Shown: positions 23,044 to 30,501 of the stretch, in pieces
Numbering within the stretch: the stretch's first letter is position 1
How the letters are laid out: every line of letters starts with the position of its first letter
Origin: an uncultured Treponema sp.
GTDB taxonomy: Bacteria; Spirochaetota; Spirochaetia; Treponematales; Treponemataceae
Assembly (NCBI GenBank): GCA_937885475.1
Contig: CAKZZR010000252.1
Span: 1-32,204 of the forward strand
Length of the DNA stretch: 32,204 nt
Direction: 5' to 3'
Made by a program: the position numbers and the translations under genes
Notes under the pieces: model-generated
The model's database searches: none
The model's input: the letters and a program-made list of their open reading frames with translations, nothing else
What the model was told of the DNA's origin: nothing

Positions 23044-24756
23044 CTACGACTGTTCATTGTACAGCGCCTTTGCCTCATCGTAGCTTTTTGGCTTGCCCCA
23101 GACAAAGCCTTGAATAAAGTCGCAGTTGTGCTTTTTCAAAAGCTCAAGCTGCTTTTCGTTCTCAACGCCTTCAGAAATCACCTCGCAGTTCATGATGTGC
23201 CCCATGTAGATTACGGAATCAACCATGTCCATTACGTTTGAGTTGCTTTCTATGTCATCTATGAGGCTTTTGTCAATTTTAAGCAGGTTGATGGGAAGTT
23301 TCATCAGCTTTGCGATTGACGTGTAGCCGGTTCCAAAGTCGTCAAGCGCAATCTGAACTCCCAGCGCTTTCAGCATGTTGATGTTCTCAACGGTGGTTTC
23401 CATTGAATCCGAGAACGAGTATTCGGTAATTTCAATCTCAAGGTTTTTAGGCGGGAATTTTGTTTCTTCCAGCATTGCCTTTATGCGGTCGGCAAAATTC
23501 TTGCTTCCTATATTCTTTGCAGAAACATTGATTGAGATTATGCAGTCCTTTCCGGTGCTTCCCAGAATCGGCTTGAATTCCGTCATGGCGCGGCGAAGGA
23601 CGTAGTCGTCAATTTTCATGATAAGGCTTGTCTTTTCTGCGGCAGGAATAAAATACCCCGGACTTACAATCGTTCCGTCTGGCTTTTTGCAGCGAATTAG
23701 CGTCTCAAATCCGCGTAGCTTCTTTTCGCCGGTGGTGAATTGCGGCTGGTACACAAGGTAGAACCAGTTGTTTTCAAGCGAGTCCTTTATAAGGAATTCT
23801 GCTTCCTTCTGCTTCTGCTCCTGATTTTCCATTTCCTCTGTGAACACGCACAGCTTGCAGTCAGGGTTACGCTTTGTGGCAAACAGAGCCGCTTCCGCAT
23901 TTTTCAAAATTTTTGAGGCGTTGTATGTGGCGGCTTTTTTTGCGTCCGCATAGGCAAGACCTGCGCAAAGCGTTACGGTGCAGTTTCGTTCCAATGTTTT
24001 ATCGGTGTTGTCTGCCGCAGGAATTTTTATGACCTCGGCATTTAAAACCTCGCTGAGCCTGGTTTCCGGCGGAACAAAGGAGTCGTCGCCCGCGTGATGA
24101 TGTGCCGGGTCAGGAAGTGCAAACAGAATTGCATACGTTGCGCCGGTAATCTTAAAGATAATGTCATTTTTTGAAAGAACGCCCGAAAGTTTTTTGGCAA
24201 TGCGCTCAAGAATGTAGTCGCCAATCTGAATTCCAAAAATGTCGTTCAGTTCCTTGAAGTCCTCAACCTCGATGCACGCAAGACAGAACGGCTTTTCATG
24301 ACTTATGACGGCAGAAACTTCCTCGACGTAGCTTCGCCTGTTTCTAAGCCCAGTGATGAAGTCCGTGCGGCTGTTCTGCTCAGATTTTTTATAGAACGAA
24401 TAGATGATTGCGATTGTGATGATTGAAAAGACAATGTTAAAAATACCCGGCAGCGAAGAAAAATCCTGAAAGCGTACAATTCTTAGGAAGGCAAATAGAA
24501 GGGCAAGCAACGTAAGGATAATAGCCGTAACCATTCCCTTTCTATAAGCAATCAAAACCATAAGAATACATAGTATCGAACGTGAACTGCTTATGATTCC
24601 CTGAATCGCAAGCGACGGCAAAATAAAATTGCCAAGAACAAAATCTGTGTCGTCATAATATTTTCCGATGTAGTAAGACAACAGACTCCCAAGAAGACTA
24701 AAAAAGACACAAAGCAAGAATCCGATTTGTTTTTTAGAAAATCTATTCATAGCCAT
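23044..24756 (-). CDS. Membrane protein with degenerate GGDEF and EAL domain (probable c-di-GMP phosphodiesterase)
   Basis: A 570-residue protein. Residues about 1-125 contain several hydrophobic membrane segments. Next is a GGDEF-family domain (TDFITGLRNRRSYVEEVSAV, about 131-150) whose signature is TGATY instead of GGDEF (about 204), with an extra His/Asp-rich insertion (PDPAHHHAGDD); it should not make c-di-GMP. The EAL domain (about 320-565) keeps the metal and catalytic residues: FETLIR, INVSAKN, EITEYSF, ALDDFGTGYTS (about 470), LLKIDKSLI, EGVENEKQ and IQGFVWGKP. It is therefore probably a c-di-GMP hydrolase tied to a membrane signal. TTGAGA-17-TATAAT precedes the gene and the -10 ends exactly 6 nt before the ATG, with no ribosome site. 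Confidence 0.9.
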   Translation of the reverse strand: MAMNRFSKKQIGFLLCVFFSLLGSLLSYYIGKYYDDTDFVLGNFILPSLAIQGIISSSRSILCILMVLIAYRKGMVTAIILTLLALLFAFLRIVRFQDFSSLPGIFNIVFSIITIAIIYSFYKKSEQNSRTDFITGLRNRRSYVEEVSAVISHEKPFCLACIEVEDFKELNDIFGIQIGDYILERIAKKLSGVLSKNDIIFKITGATYAILFALPDPAHHHAGDDSFVPPETRLSEVLNAEVIKIPAADNTDKTLERNCTVTLCAGLAYADAKKAATYNASKILKNAEAALFATKRNPDCKLCVFTEEMENQEQKQKEAEFLIKDSLENNWFYLVYQPQFTTGEKKLRGFETLIRCKKPDGTIVSPGYFIPAAEKTSLIMKIDDYVLRRAMTEFKPILGSTGKDCIISINVSAKNIGSKNFADRIKAMLEETKFPPKNLEIEITEYSFSDSMETTVENINMLKALGVQIALDDFGTGYTSIAKLMKLPINLLKIDKSLIDDIESNSNVMDMVDSVIYMGHIMNCEVISEGVENEKQLELLKKHNCDFIQGFVWGKPKSYDEAKALYNEQS

Positions 24757-24762
24757 GCAAAA

Positions 24763-24791
24763 ATTATACGGTAAGAGTTTAAAAATCTCAA
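24763..24791 (-). promoter_or_regulatory. Promoter of the EAL gene, leaderless geometry
   Basis: On the minus strand TTGAGA (24786-24791), 17-bp spacer, TATAAT (24763-24768), then TTTTGC and the ATG at 24756. This is the clearest of the window's promoters placed right at a start codon. Confidence 0.7.
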
Positions 24792-24804
24792 ATTAAAAGC
24801 AAAG

Positions 24805-24837
24805 GACAAAAAATCCGCGAATGACAAAAAATCCGCG
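24805..24837. repeat. 18-bp tandem duplication
   Basis: GACAAAAAATCCGCG occurs at 24805-24819 and 24823-24837, 18 bp apart, between the MgtC and EAL genes. On the minus strand each copy ends in a T6 tract after CGCGGA, so it may help end MgtC transcription, though no stem is visible. Confidence 0.7.
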
Positions 24838-24844
24838 CGTCAGA

Positions 24845-25522
24845 TTAGCCTTCGGCAATGCTTATCAGCTTAAGGTCGCCAAGCTGCTTGAGCGTGGCAG
24901 TAAGCTGCTCAAGGCTGTAGTTCTTGGGAATTTTTACGATGAACCGAAGCGTCAGTTCCTCTGTCTTGAGCGAATGCTCCATGTTCATGTCCTGGCGCAC
25001 CAATCGGGCGGCGGAAACAGCCTTTTCAATCTCGGAAATTTTTATGTTGCCGCTTGCATACACCAGCGTAAGAATTTTTGTTTTTTCGGCGGGAAACATA
25101 TGACCTTCCGCAATGCCAAGCAGCACCAGACACAGAATAGAAGTAACGAGCGTTGTTCCTGCAATAAAGTACGCGCCAATTCCGCACGCAAGCCCCATCG
25201 CGCACGCCGCCCAGATGACCGCCGCAGACGTTATGCCGCGGATATTCATTCCCTGATGAATGAACGCGCCGCCACCAATAAAGCCAATACCGGTTACAAC
25301 GCCCGCCGCAATACGCGTAGGGTCGCCCGGCACGGCGCTTTTTTCTGCCATGATATACGAAATCATTCCCATCGCCATAGACGAGATGCTTATAAGAACG
25401 AGCGTGCGGATTCCCACGGAATGAAACCGCCGCTTGCGCTCAATTCCCAAAAAAAGCCCGCACAAAAAAGAAGCGGCAAGCTTTACAAGGCAGTCCACAT
25501 AAAAATTCTCAAAAACGTACAT
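24845..25522 (-). CDS. MgtC/SapB-family membrane protein
   Basis: A 225-residue inner-membrane protein. The N-terminal half has about four to five hydrophobic segments with the family core GLFLGIERKRRFHSVGIRTL, ARIAAGVVTGIGFIGGGAF-like (TRIAAGVVTGIGFIGGGAF) and NIRGITSAAVIWAACAMGLA. The C-terminal 75 residues form a soluble ACT-like domain as in the longer MgtC proteins. In pathogens MgtC affects Mg2+ stress and ATP synthase; in free-living bacteria its role is unclear. TGCTAAAAT ends 6 nt before the ATG, so it may have its own promoter although it lies 36 bp behind the DUF1848 gene on the same strand. Confidence 0.9.
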   Translation of the reverse strand: MYVFENFYVDCLVKLAASFLCGLFLGIERKRRFHSVGIRTLVLISISSMAMGMISYIMAEKSAVPGDPTRIAAGVVTGIGFIGGGAFIHQGMNIRGITSAAVIWAACAMGLACGIGAYFIAGTTLVTSILCLVLLGIAEGHMFPAEKTKILTLVYASGNIKISEIEKAVSAARLVRQDMNMEHSLKTEELTLRFIVKIPKNYSLEQLTATLKQLGDLKLISIAEG

Positions 25523-25558
25523 GCCACTATTTTAGCACAAAAGCCAAAAATGCGCTTT

Positions 25559-26503
25559 TTAAAACGAAAAAAGCTCGTTCTGTCCGTTCCTAAAACTGAA
25601 CTGAACCGCCTGATGCACCTCGTCTCCGGGCAACGCGCCGCCAATCAAAAACGGCGAGGCGGGATTATGATTCCTCATGTTCTGCATGACCTTCGCGCGG
25701 TCGGAATTTGCATAGCAGTAACGGCAAAAATGCGCGCAGGAATTGTAGGCTCCAATGTCAAAGCCAAGATAGCAGGCGCATTCAGCGCGCGGAGCCTTGT
25801 GCGGCGGAACCGTAAGCGCCGTGTGCAGCGCCCTTTGCATGACCGCCTGCGTCATGCACCCCGAAACGTCCACGCCGTATGAACGCAGCTCCTGGTCTGA
25901 AATTTTGCTTTGCCCGCACAGCGTAAGCCGTATGCCGTATCCCGCCGCAATTTTTGAAAGGCGTTCTGCCAAAAAACGCTGGTCGTCTGCGCAAACCTCG
26001 CGCAAACCGGGAAAATTCTTTTTTACCTTCTCGTACAGCTCCACAAAGCTGAACACGCACGTTTCTGTAAAGCTAGAAAGCGCAGCGCACATTTTTTCAA
26101 AGCTTTTAAGGTGCTGGTCGCGCGTGTACTTTTCATGAATCATAATGGGGTCGTAGCGCCAGATGCAGGAATCCTTGCCGCACCGTGCCGATATTTTTTT
26201 GAACGCGTCTATCACGTCGATTTTGTCTGGAACGCCAGGCTCAATTCCCTTGCCATACGGCGTAATCGTAACATACCATAACTGCCCGAACGCGCTAAGT
26301 TCGTCCAGATGCGTCACAAGAGGAATGGGATTTTTGGTGCAAAAGACGATTAAATCAACAAGCTGCGGATTCAGTTCGTAGCGCGTTACGGCTTTTTCGT
26401 TGTACGGATTGCGCACAAGCACGTAGCCTTCGCGAAGCCGGTTGCAGAACCATTCAGAGTAGAATGCCGGAATGTCGGTTCGGTTTCCGGTATGAAGAAT
26501 CAT
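25559..26503 (-). CDS. DUF1848-family protein with radical-SAM-like cysteine cluster
   Basis: A 314-residue DUF1848 protein. The N-terminal barrel has TDIPAFYSEWFCNRLREGYV, VFCTKNPIPLV and YVTITPYG. The C-terminal part carries AECACYLGFDIGAYNSCAHF followed by CRYCYAN, a C-x3-C-x2-C cluster that resembles a radical-SAM iron-sulfur site but at the C-terminus. The reaction is unknown. The start overlaps the ribE stop (TGATG), so the two are translated together; whether this means a role near flavin metabolism or only convenience is open. The sequence is intact and of usual length for the family. Confidence 0.88.
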   Translation of the reverse strand: MILHTGNRTDIPAFYSEWFCNRLREGYVLVRNPYNEKAVTRYELNPQLVDLIVFCTKNPIPLVTHLDELSAFGQLWYVTITPYGKGIEPGVPDKIDVIDAFKKISARCGKDSCIWRYDPIMIHEKYTRDQHLKSFEKMCAALSSFTETCVFSFVELYEKVKKNFPGLREVCADDQRFLAERLSKIAAGYGIRLTLCGQSKISDQELRSYGVDVSGCMTQAVMQRALHTALTVPPHKAPRAECACYLGFDIGAYNSCAHFCRYCYANSDRAKVMQNMRNHNPASPFLIGGALPGDEVHQAVQFSFRNGQNELFSF

Positions 26504-27189
26504 CAGCGCCCGCCAAGCCAGTCAAGAATTTTTGCGTCGCGTGCCGCCTGAGCGCGTGAATCGCTATCGTTCTGAACGCCGCTCCTGTCTGCGCCGGTTC
26601 CGCCCGCACACAGCAAGCGCCGTACGTATTTTCCAAGAATGTCGTTTTCCAAGTTCACTATGTCGCCCTGTTTTTTTGTAAGCAGCGTCGTTTCCTCGCC
26701 GGTATGCGGAATGACGCTCACGGCAAATTCCTGGTCGCTCACCGTGGCAACCGTAAGGCTGATTCCGTCAATCGCGATGGAGCCTTTTTCCACAATCAGA
26801 TTCAGAATGTCCGTTGAAGCAGCAATATGCACCCAAACGGCGTTTTCTTCCTTTTGAATTCGGACGATTTTTCCCGTTCCATCAATATGACCGCTCACAA
26901 TATGACCGCCAAAACGACCGTCCGCCGCCATGGCTCGCTCAAGATTCACGCCGCTTCCGCTCTGCAAAAGTCCAAGATTGGTGCGCCGCACGGTTTCTGC
27001 CATAACGTCCGCCGTAAAAAAATGGTCATCAAGAGAAGTTACCGTAAGGCACACGCCGTTTACCGCAATGCTGTCGCCTATTTTTGTTCCCGCAAGCACC
27101 TTGTGCGCCACAACCTGCACGCTGCCCGAATGCCCGCTGAGCGCGATTTTTTTGATTTTTCCAACTTCTTCTATAATTCCAGTGAACAT
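26503..27189 (-). CDS. ribE: Riboflavin synthase (alpha chain)
   Basis: A 228-residue enzyme that makes riboflavin from two lumazine molecules. It has two lumazine-binding repeats: MFTGIIEEVGKIKKIALSG with AVNGVCLTV (repeat 1, about 1-95), then GGHIVSGHIDGTGKI with IDGISLTVATV (repeat 2, about 96-190). A 35-residue tail after GKYVRRLL is longer than usual. I set the start at MFTGII (27189), the family's fixed N-terminus; an upstream extension is only open frame. A TACACT box ends 6 nt before the ATG and no ribosome site is seen, so it may be transcribed separately from ribD. It overlaps the DUF1848 gene. Confidence 0.95.
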   Translation of the reverse strand: MFTGIIEEVGKIKKIALSGHSGSVQVVAHKVLAGTKIGDSIAVNGVCLTVTSLDDHFFTADVMAETVRRTNLGLLQSGSGVNLERAMAADGRFGGHIVSGHIDGTGKIVRIQKEENAVWVHIAASTDILNLIVEKGSIAIDGISLTVATVSDQEFAVSVIPHTGEETTLLTKKQGDIVNLENDILGKYVRRLLCAGGTGADRSGVQNDSDSRAQAARDAKILDWLGGR

Positions 27190-27299
27190 ATCAGCAGTGT
27201 AGCCTAAAAATGAACAAAATAAAAGAACGCTGAACGGCGCGGCATAGAAATCAATTTCATGGGAAGATGCAAAAAAATAGCGCAAAGGAGAAGTTGCAG

Positions 27300-27396
27300 C
27301 CTTCAAAAACACCCATTTTTGCTGCCGCGTAAGCGGCAAAGTTTATAAGTTCCAAGGCAAAAATGCGTGTAGCAAGCTAGCTTGCGTTTTTGAAGG
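27300..27396. repeat. Large compound inverted-repeat element between the SH3-like gene and ribE
   Basis: Outer arms CCTTCAAAAAC (27300-27310) / GTTTTTGAAGG (27386-27396). Inner arms CATTTTTGC (27314-27322) / GCAAAAATG (27357-27365). Nested hairpin GCCGC-GTAA-GCGGC (27324-27337). A perfect 14-bp palindrome GCAAGCTAGCTTGC (27372-27385) abuts the right arm. The whole could fold as a branched RNA or cruciform. It lies in the 274-bp gap upstream of ribE on the minus strand; the rest of the gap shows nothing else. Confidence 0.75.
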
Positions 27397-27463
27397 ATGA
27401 ACTTCGACTGAAAGCTATTTTTTAATACTTATACATCAAAAATTGATTTCCATGACGGCACGG

Positions 27464-27823
27464 TCAGTTTAAAAAGTACAGCCGGGCATCGTCGGGAAGA
27501 AAAATCCAGTATGAGCCACCGGAGTCCACCCATGCGGAATCGGATTCATTCCAAAAGCCCAGCAGCACGCGCACCGTACACCATGCGCCGCTTATGCTGC
27601 CAATCACCTCTTGTTTTTCCACGGTCTGAATGCAAAGCTTAAGTCCGCCTTCATGCAGAATGGGCGTATATAGAACGGCGGAATCGTCAAACGAGGGCGC
27701 GGAACGGAGCGAAACCGGCGTATAAAGCCGCACGGAATCCCCAGCCTGCACCTGTGGCGCACAAAATGCAAAAGAATGTATGAAAAATGCGGCGGCACAA
27801 AGCAATATACGGATTTTTTTCAT
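27464..27823 (-). CDS. Small exported SH3-like protein
   Basis: A 119-residue protein with a clear signal peptide (KKIRILLCAAAFFIHSFAF, cleavage about CAP) and an SH3-like beta domain: VRLYTPVSLRSAPSFDDSAV and GAWCTVRVLLGFWNESDSAW. Bacterial SH3 domains often bind cell-wall peptides, so a periplasmic role is likely. The start at 27823 was chosen for the signal peptide; a longer frame runs back into ribD. The ATG lies 13 nt after the ribD stop, and a small GGAGCGCCCTCCG hairpin overlaps its ribosome site. Confidence 0.75.
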   Translation of the reverse strand: MKKIRILLCAAAFFIHSFAFCAPQVQAGDSVRLYTPVSLRSAPSFDDSAVLYTPILHEGGLKLCIQTVEKQEVIGSISGAWCTVRVLLGFWNESDSAWVDSGGSYWIFLPDDARLYFLN

Positions 27824-27836
27824 GCGGAGGGCGCTC

Positions 27837-28991
27837 CTATAGTTTTTTGCTGGCGTTGAATTCAAGAAGAACGTCGTCTCCAAAGCGGCGCACGTTGCAA
27901 AGCGTAAAGCCAAAGGCTTCCGCCGGAACACAAACGCCCGCCCCTGCAACAGGAGACTTTCCTGCACCGCCAAAAATTTTTGGCGCAACAAACGCATACA
28001 CATGGCTTACGATTCCCGCATTGAGCGCTCCGTAATTTACCTCACCGCCGCCTTCTATCAAAACGCTGTCTATCTTACGCTCGCCCAGCGCCTGCATAAG
28101 CACTCGCAAATCCGGCTTTCCGTCCGCGTCAGGGGCAAGCACCAGAACTTCGGCTCCGGCTCGCTCCAAATCGGCTTTTTTTTGCGCAAACCGCTCGTCC
28201 CCTGATTCGCAAGCCACAATGAGCGTGGCAAACTGCGCCGCCGTTTTTACGATGGCGCTTTCCATTGGAATCCGCAGGGCGCTGTCCAGAATAACGCGGA
28301 GCGGCTGCGAAGCAAGCTCGCCGTCCGGCAATCGGCACGTCAAAAGCGGGTCGTCCGCAAGCACCGTACCGATTCCCGCAAGAATTGCCGCATAGCGGTT
28401 TCTAAGCCTATGCACGAACGCCCGGCTTTGCTCGCCGGTAATCCATTTGGACGCACCGGTTTTTGTGGCAATTTTACCGTCCGCCGTCATCGCATATTTG
28501 AGCGACACAAAGGGCGTTCCTTTTGTAATGTAGTGAAAGAATATGGGATTCAGCGCGTCGCATTCCTCGCGCAAAAAATCCTCGCAAACCGTTATGCCAT
28601 GCGCACGAAGATATTCATTTCCTTTGCCATGAACGAGCGGGTTAGGGTCGCGGGAACCAACTATCACGCGGGTAACTCCGGCTTCCACCAGCGCATGGGA
28701 ACAAGGCGGCTGCTTTCCAAAGTGCGCGCACGGCTCAAGCGTAACATACGCCGTTGCACCATGAGCGGTGTTTCCACGGCGCGCGCAGTCTGCAAGCGCC
28801 TCCCGTTCCGCATGAAGAGCGCCATACTTGTGATGAAAGCCTTCTCCAATTATAGCGCCATCCTTTACAAGAACTGCGCCCACCAGCGGATTAGGATTCG
28901 TCCAGCCTTCGCCGCCGCGTGCAAGCTCAATCGCCCGCCGCATAAAAAATTCATCGCATTCACAAAAAGCCGCACCGCTCATTTTGCTCAT
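27837..28991 (-). CDS. ribD: Bifunctional diaminohydroxyphosphoribosylaminopyrimidine deaminase / reductase
   Basis: A 384-residue enzyme for the second and third steps of riboflavin synthesis. The deaminase domain (about 1-150) has NPNPLVGAV, the zinc ligands His60-Ala-Glu62 in HAERE, and PCAHFGKQPPC with Cys88 and Cys97. The reductase domain (about 155-384) has SLKYAMTADGKIAT, GASKWITG, AILAGIGTVLADDPLLTCR and the NADPH-binding IEGGGEV. The ATG directly follows the stop of the TIGR02757 gene (TAGATG), with GGAG just upstream, so translation is coupled. No FMN switch is visible for this unit. Confidence 0.96.
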   Translation of the reverse strand: MSKMSGAAFCECDEFFMRRAIELARGGEGWTNPNPLVGAVLVKDGAIIGEGFHHKYGALHAEREALADCARRGNTAHGATAYVTLEPCAHFGKQPPCSHALVEAGVTRVIVGSRDPNPLVHGKGNEYLRAHGITVCEDFLREECDALNPIFFHYITKGTPFVSLKYAMTADGKIATKTGASKWITGEQSRAFVHRLRNRYAAILAGIGTVLADDPLLTCRLPDGELASQPLRVILDSALRIPMESAIVKTAAQFATLIVACESGDERFAQKKADLERAGAEVLVLAPDADGKPDLRVLMQALGERKIDSVLIEGGGEVNYGALNAGIVSHVYAFVAPKIFGGAGKSPVAGAGVCVPAEAFGFTLCNVRRFGDDVLLEFNASKKL

Positions 28992-29810
28992 CTATAAAAC
29001 TCCAAGACCGAACAGCGCAAAGTCGCCCTTGCACGGGTCATCCTGCCAGATTTTTTTCAGCTCATTCGTAATAAGAACCGCCGTCCTAAAGCTTGCCGGG
29101 CAGCGGTCGCCTACCATGCCAAACCGACGCGCCTCCTGAAGCACGTGCGTGTCCAGCGGAATAATCAGGTCGGACGGTGAATACCACGTCCATAAACCCA
29201 AATCCACCGGGGAATTCCGCCGCACCATCCACCTAAGGAACATGTGAAGCCGCTTGTTCGCGGAATTTTTGCCCCTGGGAACGATGGCACAGTCAGCGAA
29301 CAAATCCGCAAACACGCCGCAGATGATTTCCGCAGGAAGTACGCTCGTTGCGCACGCCGCAGCTTTTTCAACCGCCGGCATACCGTTATAGTGGGCAAGA
29401 CGCTTCTTGTAGTCATGGCGCACGCGCTCGCCCAGCGAACCGGAACGCAAAATGCCCTGCAAGGCACGGAATAACGCCTTTAGGTCGGTGTATGAATAAA
29501 AGCGGTAGAATTTTTCTGCATCATCGCTTTTTCCGCAAAAATCCGTCTCAAACGCGCCGCTCGTAAGCCACTCGCAAATTCCGCCGCGCCTGTCCGCACA
29601 ATCAAGAATCATGCGGATTTTAGGAATGAACTGTTTTCGGTTCCCAAAGGAAAGCATTGCCGTAATAAAAAGTGCCGCCTCCTGTTCACGCACGGAACTA
29701 TACCACGTCATGAACTGGCTTGGATCTTCATCCTTAAAATCCGTCGTCTCAAAACGCTCCGCAAGAAGCCGCAAATTTTCCTTCAGTTCCTCTGTCATTC
29801 CCTGTTCCAT
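28992..29810 (-). CDS. TIGR02757/DUF2400-family protein
   Basis: A 272-residue soluble protein of the TIGR02757 family, of unknown function. Family signatures: FMTWYSSVREQEAALFITAM, LSFGNRKQFIPKIRMIL and the block PRGKNSANKRLHMFLRWMVR followed by SPSDLIIPLDTHV, a helix-hairpin-helix/DNA-glycosylase-like arrangement. The open frame extends to 29849, but that part contains the terminator at 29824-29859. I therefore start it at ATG 29810, with AGGG 9 nt upstream (29798 is another possibility). It is coupled to ribD. Confidence 0.85.
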   Translation of the reverse strand: MEQGMTEELKENLRLLAERFETTDFKDEDPSQFMTWYSSVREQEAALFITAMLSFGNRKQFIPKIRMILDCADRRGGICEWLTSGAFETDFCGKSDDAEKFYRFYSYTDLKALFRALQGILRSGSLGERVRHDYKKRLAHYNGMPAVEKAAACATSVLPAEIICGVFADLFADCAIVPRGKNSANKRLHMFLRWMVRRNSPVDLGLWTWYSPSDLIIPLDTHVLQEARRFGMVGDRCPASFRTAVLITNELKKIWQDDPCKGDFALFGLGVL

Positions 29811-29823
29811 GGGCTTATGCCCT

Positions 29824-29859
29824 AAAAAATACGGCGGCGAACCTTTCATTCCGCCGCCG
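29824..29859 (-). terminator. Intrinsic terminator after the cytidylate-kinase-like gene
   Basis: Stem CGGCGGCG (29832-29839) / CGCCGCCG (29852-29859) with a 12-nt loop, followed on the minus strand by TATTTTTT (A-run 29824-29829). It starts 6 nt after the gene's stop and separates the transporter/kinase unit from the ribD unit. Confidence 0.85.
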
Positions 29860-29864
29860 CAATA

Positions 29865-30473
29865 TTATTCACCATCACGTTTTTTAAGATAGCTTTTAAC
29901 AAAATCCATGATAAAATCCACGGTTCCGTCTATGCCCAGCTTGCCGGAATCGATGCACAAGTCGTATGCGCTGGCATCGCCCCACTTGGACTGACAGAAG
30001 TAGTCGTGGTACGCGCGTCGCTTTTTGTCATGGCGCTCAATCGTGCGCACCGCAGTCTGCGCGTCCATATTGCGTTTTTCCATAACGCGCTTTACCTTCG
30101 TGTCCAAATCGCCACGAATAAAGATTTTGAGAACGTCCGAAATTCCGGTAAAAATCTCATCGGAACAGCGTCCAAGAATAACAAAGGAATCCTCATCCGC
30201 AGCCTTGTGCTTCAAAAGCGTGAACTGCATTTCCGCAATGTTCAGTTCCGGAGAATTGGAATATCCTCGCACCGTTCTGCTGAAAAACATTTTCTTTGGT
30301 GCCTCATCATATTTTTTCAGCGTGTTCGTATCAACATTTTTTATGTTCGCAATTTCTTCCAGAAGATTCCTGTCAAAAAATTCAATGTCCAGCTTTTCTG
30401 CAAGCTTGCGTCCTATCTCATGACCACCGCTTCCGTATTCGCGGCTGATAGAAATGATTATCTGTTTGTTCAT
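29865..30473 (-). CDS. Cytidylate-kinase-like family protein
   Basis: A 202-residue cytoplasmic P-loop protein of the cytidylate-kinase-like family (PF13189): ISISREYGSGGHEIGRKLAE holds the nucleotide loop, then FFDRNLLEEIA, FVILGRCSDEIF, LKIFIRGDLDTKVKRVMEKR and KRRAYHDYFC. Family members pair with transporters or signalling proteins in many anaerobes; their substrate is unclear and they lack the classical CMP-kinase fold features. GGGGGTG lies 5 nt before the ATG. The gene follows the transporter by 28 bp and is ended by its own terminator, so the two probably form an operon. Confidence 0.88.
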   Translation of the reverse strand: MNKQIIISISREYGSGGHEIGRKLAEKLDIEFFDRNLLEEIANIKNVDTNTLKKYDEAPKKMFFSRTVRGYSNSPELNIAEMQFTLLKHKAADEDSFVILGRCSDEIFTGISDVLKIFIRGDLDTKVKRVMEKRNMDAQTAVRTIERHDKKRRAYHDYFCQSKWGDASAYDLCIDSGKLGIDGTVDFIMDFVKSYLKKRDGE

Positions 30474-30501
30474 AGTGCACCCCCAGAGCGAGATTTCAAT
30501 A

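Noticed and set aside
24821..25882. A 353-residue plus-strand open frame
   Set aside because: It lies antisense to MgtC and the DUF1848 gene, both clear family members, and its basic, low-complexity product is typical of a GC-rich shadow frame.
26503..27339. Long version of riboflavin synthase with 50 extra residues
   Set aside because: The family begins at MFTGI; the extension is open frame over the promoter region.
27464..28003. Long version of the SH3-like protein starting inside ribD
   Set aside because: The signal peptide begins at 27823 just after the ribD stop; the extra 60 residues are ribD sequence in another frame.
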